Source: Perkinsus marinus ATCC 50983
Taxonomy: Eukaryota; Perkinsozoa; Perkinsida; Perkinsidae
Direction: 5' to 3'
DNA length: 41,911 bases
Assembly: GCF_000006405.1 (NCBI RefSeq)
Contig: NW_003216480.1
Coordinates: 17,120-59,030, forward strand
The notes beneath the pieces are model-generated. The model had not been told where the DNA came from. It searched no databases and saw nothing but the letters and a program-made list of their open reading frames with translations. The number at the start of each line of letters is the position of its first letter. The first letter of the stretch is position 1. The position numbers and the translations under genes were made by a program. Below, in pieces: positions 10,170 to 20,330 of the stretch.

Positions 10170-11726
10170 ATGAGGATATTTCTCGTCATCTTCCCTGCTA
10201 TCATCATATTCGGTATCGTTATTGCGATATCATTACTCCGTCTCACTGTATCACCATCGACAGTCACAACGAAGGACGCTTCTGCTCCTGTCCCAGAACT
10301 TCTCCTTAGCGGTCATACAGACGATAGCAAAGAACCCTTCCCGGTGCATTCAGACTATCACTCCCCAGGTCAGCTGCCATTCGATGAGCGATGGCGTGGC
10401 TGCGCAGTCAGATATGTGGTCCCAATTGGACTTGGTTTTGGGTGGTGGTTCAAACAGCAAAGCCGGAATCGAACACTAGTGATCTCTGAGGAGGAAGATC
10501 GATCTGCAATGTCGTGTCTGCTCAGCTTCACACAGGGCACCTCAGCTAATCCCAATAACTTACCGAATACTTCCTATGACGTGGTGATTGTGGCCTTCAC
10601 ACTGGAGACATCTTCCAGTCCGTGGAAACAAATGGAAAAATACACCAGCCTGGTCAGCCAGCAGGGGCATCTTGTGATGCTATCGCTGTTTTTCTGGCCT
10701 GAACGAGGGGCGCATGATTATTTCCGTTTTCTCCCGTCGGGACTGTCCAATATGGCTGAGTGGGCTGGTTGCCGTAAGCTAGAGTTCTCTGATGGCTGGG
10801 GCTCGTGGGATTTCTGGACCTATTTAGCCAAGTCTGGTCCTGAGCATGCCGACAAACGAGGCGTAGACGGCTTCGCTAGTAGTGGAGGAGTCCGAATTGG
10901 CGACACGTTGTACAAGTCTGATGGTGAGAGCTACTTCATCACTTGGGCGGTGGTCGGAGAATGTGGGACAGGGCGACAATGGTCATCGCAGCTTCTCTCT
11001 GCCGATGTCCCATGGCCTCCTATCAAACGGCAAAAGCTCGCAACCTTCGAGGGCCACATCTTCGGGACGAAACTGTACAAGTTCGAGTCGTGTAAAGGGT
11101 CATATGGCCGGATCGCGGCTCATCATACTATCGAGCAATGGTTGATCGCCAACGGGGTGCGGAACCGTGCTCACACAGATGTCCTCAACGTTTCGCCCCC
11201 TGTGGGAGGGCTGGAATGTTGGGCTCGACACTTCGATAAGGCTAACACGAGATTTGTGATAACTCACTGGAATAAAGGCCAGCACGAAATTTGCGAGGAT
11301 CTTCCATTCGCGGATGACTCCTTCGACTTCGTTATTATGCAAATGGTGGTGGAGCACAGCGTATTCATGTGGGAATGTTACAGAGAAGTTCACCGAGTCC
11401 TGAAGAAGGGAGGAGTATTCATATCTACCAACCCAGTAAAATTCCGTCGCCATCCATTGGGTGGCAGTACAAAAGTGAACAAGCGACTGAAGGAGAAAGG
11501 ATACGCGTACCCGGACAACTATAGGCTTCTTCCGGCCGGTAATCGAGTCTTAACTCTCTGGGCTGGATTCTCAAAGATTCATTTATCCGGTGGTTGGGGC
11601 ATGAAACGGTTTTTCGCAGAGCCCTCTTTCGATATTCCAAAGGTGAAGTCACATATGGCGAGTGACCCTACAAGTGGTATTGGCGACCCATACGTGATCA
11701 CAGCATGGCTGATTGCTGAGAAATAG
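10170..11726 (+). CDS. Membrane-anchored protein with two methyltransferase-like halves
   Basis: The open frame starts at 10053, overlapping the BBS4 stop, but the best start is ATG 10170 (MRIFLVIFPAIIIFGIVI), which gives one N-terminal membrane helix and a type II topology, about 518 aa. The C-terminal half has ICEDLPFADDSFDFVIMQMV, then YREVHRVLKKGGVFIST, the post-I and motif IV-VI pattern of Methyltransf_11 SAM-dependent methyltransferases. The N-terminal half has a weaker copy: YDVVIVAFTLE, then VSQQGHLVMLSL. Both halves end in a similar block (DYFRFLPSGL...WAGCRKLEFSDGWG and DNYRLLPAGN...WAGFSKIHLSGGWG), so the protein arose by internal duplication. The first copy lacks a clear SAM-binding glycine loop and may be non-catalytic. 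It is intronless, unlike its neighbours. Substrate unknown; a Golgi or ER lumen role is inferred only from the anchor. Confidence 0.75.
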   Translation: MRIFLVIFPAIIIFGIVIAISLLRLTVSPSTVTTKDASAPVPELLLSGHTDDSKEPFPVHSDYHSPGQLPFDERWRGCAVRYVVPIGLGFGWWFKQQSRNRTLVISEEEDRSAMSCLLSFTQGTSANPNNLPNTSYDVVIVAFTLETSSSPWKQMEKYTSLVSQQGHLVMLSLFFWPERGAHDYFRFLPSGLSNMAEWAGCRKLEFSDGWGSWDFWTYLAKSGPEHADKRGVDGFASSGGVRIGDTLYKSDGESYFITWAVVGECGTGRQWSSQLLSADVPWPPIKRQKLATFEGHIFGTKLYKFESCKGSYGRIAAHHTIEQWLIANGVRNRAHTDVLNVSPPVGGLECWARHFDKANTRFVITHWNKGQHEICEDLPFADDSFDFVIMQMVVEHSVFMWECYREVHRVLKKGGVFISTNPVKFRRHPLGGSTKVNKRLKEKGYAYPDNYRLLPAGNRVLTLWAGFSKIHLSGGWGMKRFFAEPSFDIPKVKSHMASDPTSGIGDPYVITAWLIAEK

Positions 11727-11946
11727 CATGTGTAAAATTAACTTAGTCGGACGACAGTTTTGTTTTGGGCGATTGATGATAAATCAGCTTCGTGTACAAC
11801 CTGCAATCCTCGGTAACCCGAGGTACATGTGATACAAGACGCGATCAGCGAGTGTGCACCATACTCATTGTGAAGGTTCGTCTGTTGTGAGCAGACTATT
11901 TCCCAGGAATGTGCAGACTCAGCACTGCTGATGCATCACTGCTGAT

Positions 11947-11993
11947 GATTTGTGCCTCGCTGAGTAAAACTCTTGCTCAGCGAGGCACAAATC
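11947..11993. repeat. Perfect 18-bp inverted repeat (hairpin)
   Basis: Arms 11947-11964 and 11976-11993 are perfectly complementary (GATTTGTGCCTCGCTGAG and its complement) with an 11-nt loop. It stands 1 nt from a second hairpin. Confidence 0.9.
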
Positions 11994-11994
11994 G

Positions 11995-12051
11995 AGTTAA
12001 GTGTCGCAGGCTTCATTCTTACTGTAAGAGTGGAGTGTGCGACACTTAACT
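11995..12051. repeat. 14-bp inverted repeat with nested hairpin
   Basis: Arms 11995-12008 (AGTTAAGTGTCGCA) and 12038-12051 are perfectly complementary. The 29-nt interior holds a smaller inverted repeat TCTTAC-T-GTAAGA. Together with the preceding hairpin it forms a double-hairpin structure. Confidence 0.85.
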
Positions 12052-12058
12052 TGAGCGT

Positions 12059-13337
12059 GTGGACGCAAAGGAGCCACTCAAGAAAGTCAACGAAGGATTG
12101 ACCGTGAGTTCTAGCACAGAGACTACACCGAGCACCGTACGCAACAACTTCTCACCATTGATCATGTTGATCGTGGCGCTGATCATGCGACACATTCCTT
12201 ATTTCGTTCATTTCTACCCCGATCGAAGGCCATTACATTCCGGCTCTGGTGAAAGAGACCCACATCCAAAGCCTCTTGAACAAGGAATGAATTCCAATAC
12301 GGGAATAATTCGAACTGCAAAACCTGGCCCCTGACAGGGGCCCCCTGTAGCGGATGTTTGTATTCACAAGCAGTAGTTCAACACGTCCTTCGAATTTGTA
12401 CGAGCCTGTGTATGGCCTGAATTACATGTCCAAGCGCTTTGAAACCCGTTGGACGTTTTTAGGCGAAATTCGGCTCGGCGAAACCTTCATCATCCACGCA
12501 CGCATTTTTCACTTCTGCGCTCGCCCAGATATCGATGGATTTCCAGACTTCCAAAATGGATTTCCAGCACATTGAGTTCTGCTAGCGGTTTCCACCGTAT
12601 TCAGCATCCAGATTGTTACTGTATACGCGGCAGACTGAATTGGAGAGTGGCCAACAATGCTCACGTCAGGCGGCCACTGGGTCGTATCCTCCGGCTCACG
12701 TTTGACGCTTGATGAGCGGAGGACACCCCAACACCGCCACCAGACGCATCAGTTGAAAGCTACCCGTCATCCATCGGTACGAGCGTTGCCGTACTATATG
12801 CATCGAGGATGTTGCCGGTAGCCCTGCCGCATGGGGAGGGAAGATTCGGCACAAGTAGCACTGGAGCATCAGAGGAAGGAAAGGAATGGTATTCTACTGC
12901 CTCGAAGACACTCAGGATTGTCGGATAGGTTACATACAATATTTGCGGAAGGTTTTCTCAAAACCTGCTCCTACTGTGCCAAGAGCTCTTCCTCGAGTCG
13001 CGACACACCCGAATCGAGTATGCGTTGAAAGCAGACCGAGGATGATGAAGGGTATTGGAGTGCTGAAGTCGTCCAACCCTGCGGAAACGCCAAGAGAGGC
13101 GACTACTCGAAATGAGAGCAGTGCTTGGGGAGAGATACACAGTAGAGAGACTCGGCGGCTTAGACTCCCGCTTGCATCACCAATTCATCATCCAAACCGT
13201 CGCATATTATCGCATTGCCCGCTTTTATGTGCTTCCACGCGATAGTGTAGTGTATTTGAAGTGCATCCACCTGAGTCTCGACATCAGGTGACATTGTTGA
13301 ACAGCCTTTGGACGACGCAGAATCGGTGGCTAGTAGT
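12059..13337 (+). other. Poorly resolved coding patches (unknown multi-exon gene or decayed copy)
   Basis: Several plus-strand pieces look coding but do not join convincingly. At 12059-12334 a frame contains one membrane helix (SPLIMLIVALIM). Near 12930-13040, after a GGATAG acceptor, a frame reads NICGRFSQNLLLLCQELFLE then HTRIEYALKADRG. At 13068-13292 a frame reads MRAVLGERYTVERLGGLD and FIIQTVAYYRIARFYVLPRD. The content is protein-like (aromatic, balanced charges), but frame changes between patches lack good splice sites. It may be a gene with unusual introns, a sequence with errors, or a pseudogene. The function is not recognised; the single anchor helix recalls the upstream methyltransferase gene. 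Confidence 0.35.
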
Positions 13338-16300
13338 ATGAGGACTGAGTTGAGCACTGACGAGCCTACGACTGAGCACACGAGGGAGCGATCGGAAGTC
13401 TTCGGAAAGGTGTGTTGTCAACATCGTAACCATGCGGGAGGTCGTCACGTAGATACGCTTATTGCGGCGCAGGAAGAAAGGAGGGCCTCTTGTTCTTACC
13501 CCTGCCTACTTTGCTAAACCACTGCCACCTCTTATTAAACTGAATACAGATGGGAAAGTCAGTAAGACGACGGGTGGAGCATCGAAGGTGGGAGGGAGGA
13601 TAGACTTGCTGATCTGTATGTTCGCCTGCATCAGTCGCCATGCAATGTCAAAGCTCCGTTACCAATGGTAACGGAGACCTCTTGTGACGAGCCGGACTCT
13701 GAGCCACCCCGGATTGTCGTGCCCCGTGTTAATGCGCCAGTGGTGACACGTAAATCATCGGAGGCGTATGAGAAGCGAAAGGTCGCTCCTCCGGCCGTTT
13801 GCCAGAGGAGTTCACAACCACCATCATCAGTCCATCCAGAAAAGGGGCCTCGACATCGAGAGAGGGCTTGCCGCACTACTGCCCCTCCACTGTGCCGGGA
13901 TATACTTGGCCAGCAATGGCAGTCTCTGAATGACGAAGAGGAGAAGTTACGGTATTCACTTTTCCGTATTGACGATGGGCCATTGAGGCGGATGTTGCCG
14001 AGACGGAGTGAAAGAGTGGACGCTAGGTAGTACCATACCTCTGATCAGAAGCATCTATCGTGACCCAGCTGTGTGAATAACTTAACACTGCAAGAGGAGG
14101 AGCTCCGCCTTTCCCTAGCGAGATTAGAGGAGGCCTACACTNNNNNNNNNNNNNNNNNNNNNNNNNNNNNNNNNNNNNNNNNNNNNNNNNNNNNNNNNNN
14201 NNNNNNNNNNNNNNNNNNNNNNNNNNNNNNNNNNNNNNNNNCGCTACCGCACCCGCGATTGCTGTAGGTGACTGAGAGAAGATGACACAGAGATGAGACT
14301 GAAAAGGCTCAGTGACGAGGAGAGGAAGGAGCTCATCAGGCTCGAGGTAGTCGCGTCGTCGGGTTGGTCGTTCATACTGGGCGTGCCGATCCTCCTGCAG
14401 GCCATGCGTGATGGGTCAGCGTATGAGCAGGAGCAATACGTCAACGAGAAAGGAGAGCTCATGAGGAGGCTGGAATCACTGAAGGAGCAAAATAAGAAGT
14501 CTTGTCTACCTTGCATCAATCACTCAGTAGTTGTCGTTGATTGGTAGATACAGTGATTCGATCACTCAGTTGGAGAGTAGCAATGAGAGGACACGGGAGA
14601 AGTACAATGGCAAAGCCGAGAGGTTCCGTGATATGGGAGATCAGGTACCTCACCTGAGCATGGCAGCAGTGGGTGCGGATGAGCAGCAGCCTGTAGGTCT
14701 TCCGTCTCATGGACCAGTTGAAGCTCCTACAACTCGAGCGGAAGAAGCGGGTCGAGTCGGTCTCCGAGAGGAGGAAGAGGGCGGAGCATTTGGAGGTTGC
14801 CAATGCTCAGTCGTTAGCCAAGATTGAGGTAGAGCGTGAGGCGCGGCAGGATGCAGAGGCAGCACTGAGGAAGGTCCAACAGGTTATACAAGATAGTGTT
14901 ATGGGGAGGGGTAGGTGTGGTTGGTGAAGGTCCTCAGCCTCCTTCGTAAGAAGCAGAGATCTCTGGAGGAGACCTATACCATGGCGACCCGTGTTTGGGA
15001 GAAGACAGAGAGGGATGCAAGTCAGCTTTACGATAATGTGGGTTCACTGGAGGTCTGACTGGAGCCACTGTAGATATGCGTTTGCCCTCAGCTAAGAGCA
15101 CTGACGACGCGTAACCAGTATCTCGTGAATCGGGTGGATGGGCAAGTAGATGACTCATCTACACTGAAGCAGCGTCTTGCTGAGATGCGGGAGGAGTTGC
15201 AGAAACTGCGACAAACGGTGTGCTCTGTGGAGGCGTCGGCAGAGGGAATGGGGGAGGCATTTCCCTGCTCAGGAGAAGGAGCTACAGGGTCAGCTATCGG
15301 TGAGTGACGATGCAGAGGCTGAGTTATCGGCCGAAGTGGCGAAGTTGAATGCCGAGATCGACTTCATCAAGCGGACGGATATGTTGGACGAGGATGGGAG
15401 ATTGAGGCCTATCCAGATTAGAAGCGAGGACTCTGATCTGGTCGAGAGACTCCAGGTCCGCCCAAGCCTGAGAACTATGTTTAGAGCGATTGAGTTCAGC
15501 AGATAAACGAGTTCCTGTATCGAGCGCAGCAAGAGCCGAGGAAGGCAACAGCTCTGATCATAGAGAAATTGTCGCATCTTTTGGAGCTCATCCATGGTGC
15601 ACAAGCTCAGGGCCATCAGTACCATGGAGGGGAGGAGGAGTGGTGATGTACACGTATTGTTGTACAGGTACCAGACTGATCTAGATCGCTCAAACGGTTA
15701 TATGAAAAGCCTCCGTAATAAGAACAAAGAGTTACTCGAAGATGTTGTCGCACTAGAACGATTCCGCGGCGATATACTATTACAAGTCGGAACACGTCCT
15801 CAGAGCCGCATTAGACTAGGCAAAGGGCTCTTGAGTAGGTCATCCGCAATGCATTGGCATGCCCTGGCGGGAAGACGCCTGATCTATTGCTCGCTGGTTT
15901 GGGATATACCTTGGCTGACCTCAACGAGGTTATGCGCATGCTACGCGCCCTCGATACTGCCCAGCGAATTGAGACTATTGACTTGTGCAAGAATGGTAAG
16001 ATGATTATTCCTGATTGTGTCTGCTTTTAATTGTCTCAATCGATCAGATCTCACTGATGAGGCTGTGCCTTTGCTGTGCGAAATGCTCAATATGCTCTCC
16101 TACCTACGGCTGTTGGACATATCAGAGAACTACTTTACCTCTGGTGGGATTGGCAAAGTTTCGGATTCTATGAAGGGGATGGAGGGCATAACGTCAGTGC
16201 TGGTCAATGATGAGATCATCACAGCGAATTCGGGTGTTCAGACTAGAGTCCAGGTCGGTGTCTATGGTGTGCTATGGGTAAAGTGAGTCGATCTAGGTGA

Positions 16301-16512
16301 GAACTGGTAAGCAAAGATCTTTGGACGACAAAGAGATGGAAGTCCGGGCAGCAATGGGCAGCGACAATTCCGGGCCTTCACACAAGGCCGAGGAGCTACT
16401 AAATGATGCCGATGTTTTCCTCGAGAGGCGAGATGGTAAACAAGAAGCAACCGCCAGAGCTCACGATCTTCCTACTGTAAAGCCTCCACTGCATAGTTAC
16501 AATCACTTGTAA
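13338..16512 (+). CDS. Long coiled-coil protein with C-terminal leucine-rich repeats
   Basis: Exons read on the plus strand include about 13338-13409, 13477-13587, 13635 to about 14029, several coiled-coil exons between 14070 and 15790, about 15838-15995, 16048 to about 16255 and about 16292-16512. The N-terminus is Pro/Ser-rich. A long charged heptad region follows (EEELRLSLARLEEAY, LKLLQLERKKRVESVSERRK, EAELSAEVAKLNAEIDF). The C-terminal part has RIETIDLCKNDLTDEAVPLL and LRLLDISENYFTSGGI, which are ribonuclease-inhibitor-type LRRs, then a Lys/Glu-rich tail ending at TAA 16512. The 100-N gap interrupts a coiled-coil exon. The start is inferred: ATG 13338 is the first in an exon entered after a GAACAG acceptor, so earlier exons are possible. 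Architecture suggests a scaffold, perhaps cytoskeletal or ciliary; no named family recognised. Confidence 0.65.
14142..14241. other. Assembly gap (100 N)
   Basis: One hundred consecutive N, a conventional gap of unknown true size, inside the coiled-coil/LRR gene. Confidence 1.
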
Positions 16513-16637
16513 TATTACTTCATCCAACTTCTTGCTGCTTTGATTTTATAGTAAGTGGCGGAAGAAGAAGGGACAGACACTCCGCATTTCAACTCGAGTA
16601 TAGCAATTTTTATGGTCGGAAACAAGACCATGCGACA

Positions 16638-18730
16638 TCAAGAAACATTCCGTGCATCGACCCGTTTCTGCCACTTGATCTGACTGATCTTTCGTGCATG
16701 TTCTTTCCTTCTCTCCTTCAACCGGGCCATACCCTCGGCAACGATCTCCCTGATATAGTGGACCTTTTCTGCATCTGTGCTCATACCCATCCATTGCTCC
16801 TTCGCCACTGGGCATATCTCAATACCCAGCCCTCGTAGTAGTAGATGTCTGTACTTGCTATTAGAAGTCAGCTCATTGTGGTCACTACCGCGGTAGAAGC
16901 ATTGACCTGGGCAATATACCGAACAGGTCAGGAAGGTCTCCCTCACCTTTCAAAGGCTCTAGAGCGACGCATTGACGTACAGCCTGAAGCCTCTCATCCC
17001 CGTCTCTGTCTAATTTGGTCTGAGGAGTACCGTCGGAGGTCCGAACGAAATCCACTATGAAAGGCCCGACCGTTATGTTGAAATAAGTTCTATTGCAAAC
17101 CTAAAAAGGCGGCATTCGAAGGCCAAGACCAGCCTGTTGACAGTGCACCGACCTGGCCGGCTACACGCCGGAGATCTTGTGTCCAGCTAGTGGGGGCAGC
17201 ATCTCTGCTCAAGTCTGCTATCTCAGCATGCCTTATACGCAGTAGAGTCTGCTGGGCGGAGGGGCTCAGACTTGATATTGGGAAAGCTGAGTGGCCTATG
17301 CGGAAGGCGATTTCGAGACTCTGAGATCACAACAGATCGGCTCAATTGTCGGCCTTGGAATATCTCACTTTCAGTTGTACAAGACAATTCCTGTTCTGGT
17401 AGAGAGTTGCCTCAAACCTCCCGACCTGCGCTAGTAACACATCATAGGTTGCAGGCCGGCCGTAACAGAAGTAGCCTAGGCTGGCCAGAGCCCTGCATGC
17501 CTCCTCTAGGGGTATCTCCATGCAGTCCTGTGAGCCTACAGCGGCTTCCAAGCGCTTGAAGGCGGACTCGTCGAACATGTCCAACAGGAACAAATCATAA
17601 CACAGTCGTAGTGGATCGACATCTGCTCTCTTTCGCCCCCTCAATACGGTGAGGAGGAGATCTTTGAAGAACACGCTACCCCGTGGCCGTAGCCGCAACT
17701 GAGCAAAACTACTGAGCATCTCAGCTTGACTGCTAATAGGCAACTTCAAACGCCACCTACGTCCGCTGTGCAGGAAAAGGTAGAGGAGATTGGGTGCGGC
17801 ATTCACCATGGCGAAGGAGCGTATGAGGGATAGTCGTTGTTGAGGAGATATTCTTACAACATGCATGGCTAACTGGTCACAGACTGCTTCCAATGCCTGA
17901 CCCCGCGACCGGAGCATACACAGAGCTTCGACCATCTGCACCATCCTTACACGAGACAGTTGCTCTACTCGGCCCTTCTGATCGAAATAACGATCCACGA
18001 GGTAGAGGCCAGCAGGAGAGGTGATGCCAATAGCCGCCAATGACCGCAGCATCGTCCATGCGTCTTGAGCCGAGACTTCTGTCAGAAACTTATCAGCGAA
18101 TTGTTCCTTGCATAAAACAGTAACGATACTACGGGGTAGGGCATCGGGCGGAGGGCAGCCCCTCAAGTGCAGCCTAGCACATATTGTCAAGACCTTGAGG
18201 AGAGTGTGGACGTTGGCCAGCTCCGCTGTCTTTTTATTCTTGAGAGAGGCATTGTGGAGACCGTCCATGATAACCTGTGAGCATTGCTTAACCATATCTC
18301 CCACGTTCGAGTCCAATCGTTGAGCACTTGTGGCCAGTAGAGCAAGAGCCGCCACATAGTCTGAGGAGGAGTCCGTCGAGAGGTAGAGCTTGTGATGATA
18401 GTGCTGCAGTATGAGCCGCATATCGAGGGACGGCGGCCCTTGCATCCTAGGAAGGGCATCCTCTAGGACCTCATGTAGCCTATGGATGGGTATACGAGGC
18501 TGCTCGACCTCACCACCGCTGGCCGATCGGATATCATTGGCCAACTCTCGGACCAAGGACGTGTCCGACTCGACGGGAGAAGTTTTGTTCATTGCAGCTA
18601 GCCTCCGCCTACCAGCTCGGGAGAGCTGTGCTGGCACTGAGCTCATGAGGGGGAACTCTGACGGTGTATCCCTAGTGCAGACTATCAGCACAACAAAGTG
18701 AGGCACTCCACAGAAACAATTGCTATTCAT
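16638..18730 (-). CDS. RAP-domain protein (probable organelle RNA metabolism)
   Basis: Four exons (complement of 17369-18730, 17165-17320, 16947-17100 and 16638-16906), with introns of 48, 64 and 40 nt, join in frame. The first exon encodes helical repeat-like sequence rich in Leu/Ala (for example TLLKVLTICARLHLRG), as in FASTK/OPR-type RNA-binding proteins. The last two exons form a RAP domain: ITVGPFIVDFV, then CFYRGSDHNELTSNSKYRHL, GLGIEICPVAKEQWMGM and AEKVHYIREIV. These match the family's strand, the HF.R...T...K.R.L core and the I....W....EK..Y ending. RAP proteins are abundant in apicomplexans, where several act in mitochondrial rRNA handling. ATG 18646 (MSSVPAQLSRAGRRRLAAMN) gives an Arg-rich, acid-free start resembling a mitochondrial presequence and is preferred over ATG 18730, which lies only 9 nt from the upstream gene's stop. 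Length 618 aa. Confidence 0.85.
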
Positions 18731-18739
18731 GCACGGTCG

Positions 18740-19960
18740 TTACGGCCTCGTTGCTTGACCAGGCAGCAACTTGTATAGCGAACCATAGTGGCCGAGATAG
18801 AGCACCTCCTGGGCACAGGGAAGGGGCTGTCCAGGACCATGCAGGACGAAGGCTCTTGGGGCCCGGAAACCCGAGGCCCATTCCTTCAATTCACCCACCC
18901 ATCCCGCTGCTACTTCCGGTGATGACCACGCCTGTCGAGGCGAGCGAGTGACGATAAGTGTTGGGGACTCGGGAGGGACGTACTCTACCAAGGAGGCCGC
19001 TGATACGATACTACCTGGCAGATTCCTCCGAGCCCTGGCACGATTCACAGGGTCTGTGCTGGTACCGTATACTCGGACAGAATCATCAGAGCACAGTTGA
19101 CGAGATGCTGATTCTTCTACCAAACTACGCCATAGGTCATCAGAGCCCGGGAACGCTGATGGCCTGAGTGATGCTGCCTCAGAGTTCATCCCAGGATCAA
19201 CACGTTGGGCCCATCGTCTTGCCTCAACTAGAAATATACCCCCGTCCTCGCAGTAGGGGTCGACAAGTACATCCCTCCCAGGAACGTAGCGTGCCCCGCA
19301 GAGTATCGCGGCTGCTACTGAGCTCCTCAAATGCCTACCAGGGCAACGCTTATCTTCGATTAAGAGGCCACCCTCTGCAGAATTGAGAGACTTCACTCCG
19401 TTACGGTAGCCGTAGTCGACCCAAAGGCCAATCCCAAACTCAGGCGGTGTGACGAAGAACAAAAAGTCAGGATGGTCCCTGAGGGGTCGAGGGACCGAAC
19501 CAAACCCCTTATGGAAGTAGCACTGCAAACCATGGCGCACCGCTCGCTGCACCTCCGCATTCCTCATGCCAACCGTACTAGAGTAATCACCGTCAGCTAG
19601 TCTAACCCAAAAGGTAGAGTTGGGCCCAAATGACGGCAATACCTCTCGGAAGGGTACATCGTTCTTAACCCATCTATACAGGCTACTCCTATCCCGAGCC
19701 TTATGGCCCCCATCGTGACGTAGTAGGCCCAACACATTGTGAGCTAGCCGCGAACGATGCACTATCTTGAAGAGATCCTCCGCTGACTCAGTGGAGATAA
19801 AAACTCCCTCATACGCCTTCTGTGCCTTCTCTGTGGCCCTCACTACCGGCAAGCCCATATTCTCCAATTCAATGTATAATGCATCGATGAGGAACCGCGA
19901 TGTCCGGACCAGTACTGCAGCGGCAGGAGGTATATCGCCGCACGAGGCTGGAATCATCAA
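18740..19960 (-). CDS. RlmL/THUMPD-like methyltransferase with degenerate catalytic motif
   Basis: A single 406-codon exon. The segment RHLRSSVAAAILCGARYV followed by VLVDPYCEDGGIFLVEARRW aligns with the part of RlmL/RlmK, Trm14 and THUMPD methyltransferases that normally reads ENLAAA..L and DPMCGSGT..IEAA. VYGTSTDPVNRARARRNL matches the next SAM-contact region (G.D.dp.a...A..N). LIVTRSPRQ occupies the place of the VTNPPYG motif. The usual NPPY is therefore replaced, and the glycine loop is CEDG rather than CGSG, so activity is doubtful. Family members methylate guanine N2 in rRNA or tRNA. The N-terminal half is not recognisably THUMP. The gene ends 9 nt before ATG 18730 of the RAP gene on the same strand. 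Confidence 0.65.
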   Translation of the reverse strand: MMIPASCGDIPPAAAVLVRTSRFLIDALYIELENMGLPVVRATEKAQKAYEGVFISTESAEDLFKIVHRSRLAHNVLGLLRHDGGHKARDRSSLYRWVKNDVPFREVLPSFGPNSTFWVRLADGDYSSTVGMRNAEVQRAVRHGLQCYFHKGFGSVPRPLRDHPDFLFFVTPPEFGIGLWVDYGYRNGVKSLNSAEGGLLIEDKRCPGRHLRSSVAAAILCGARYVPGRDVLVDPYCEDGGIFLVEARRWAQRVDPGMNSEAASLRPSAFPGSDDLWRSLVEESASRQLCSDDSVRVYGTSTDPVNRARARRNLPGSIVSAASLVEYVPPESPTLIVTRSPRQAWSSPEVAAGWVGELKEWASGFRAPRAFVLHGPGQPLPCAQEVLYLGHYGSLYKLLPGQATRP

Positions 19961-20067
19961 GGCTCACGTGGAGAGCCAAACCTAGCATAGGCGTGTATCC
20001 GAAAGCCCCCACTGTGCACAACAAGTACTGCTATGATAGGAACAAACGATATTCGTTAACATCAGAC

Positions 20068-20330
20068 GTTGGCCCGAGCCTTCTTGGGCTTGGGGGTATC
20101 ACCACTATCATCGATAGCTCCACTGTCACCGCCCTAGAAAAGCGCGATACAGCGCAGGGACTATGAGTACCACACTCCCGCCTACTTCCCGCTGGACCTC
20201 AGGCTTCACTATTCCATCAGTGTTGATCGTCAACACCGTCTTGGTGTCGTACTTGTGATGAATATCCTTCTTGCGCTCCCCTCGTTGGGCGGTATCCTTC
20301 TCGAGCTGACACCATGACGAATAGCACAAC
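20068..20330 (-). CDS. Small unknown gene or terminal exons between RRP43 and RlmL-like genes
   Basis: Minus-strand frame with KDIHHKYDTKTVLTINTDGI then VKPEVQRE, then a likely intron of about 52 nt (GTAGGC...TTCTAG), then an acidic/Lys tail ending PKPKKARANV and TGA near 20069. The content is protein-like, but no in-frame ATG precedes the coding part. It probably begins at a CAG acceptor near 20305, just after the RRP43 stop. It could be an alternative 3' end of RRP43 or a separate small gene. Family not recognised. Confidence 0.35.

Larger units (their letters stand above)
11727..12058. other. Intergenic region carrying two adjacent hairpins
   Basis: No coding frame. It follows the two-domain methyltransferase gene and contains the two long inverted repeats described separately (11947-11993 and 11995-12051). 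They could mark the 3' end of the upstream transcript. Confidence 0.5.

Noticed and set aside
13654-13676. Perfect 11-bp hairpin (CTCCGTTACCA-A-TGGTAACGGAG) centred on an ATG, suggesting translational control
   Set aside because: The frame continues upstream through a good intron acceptor (CATCAG at 13634), so this ATG is internal and the hairpin lies in coding sequence.
20126-20329. Small ORF as a C-terminal extension of RRP43
   Set aside because: RRP43 already ends at the family's normal C-terminal helix with its own stop at 20331, so a fusion is not needed; alternative splicing cannot be excluded.
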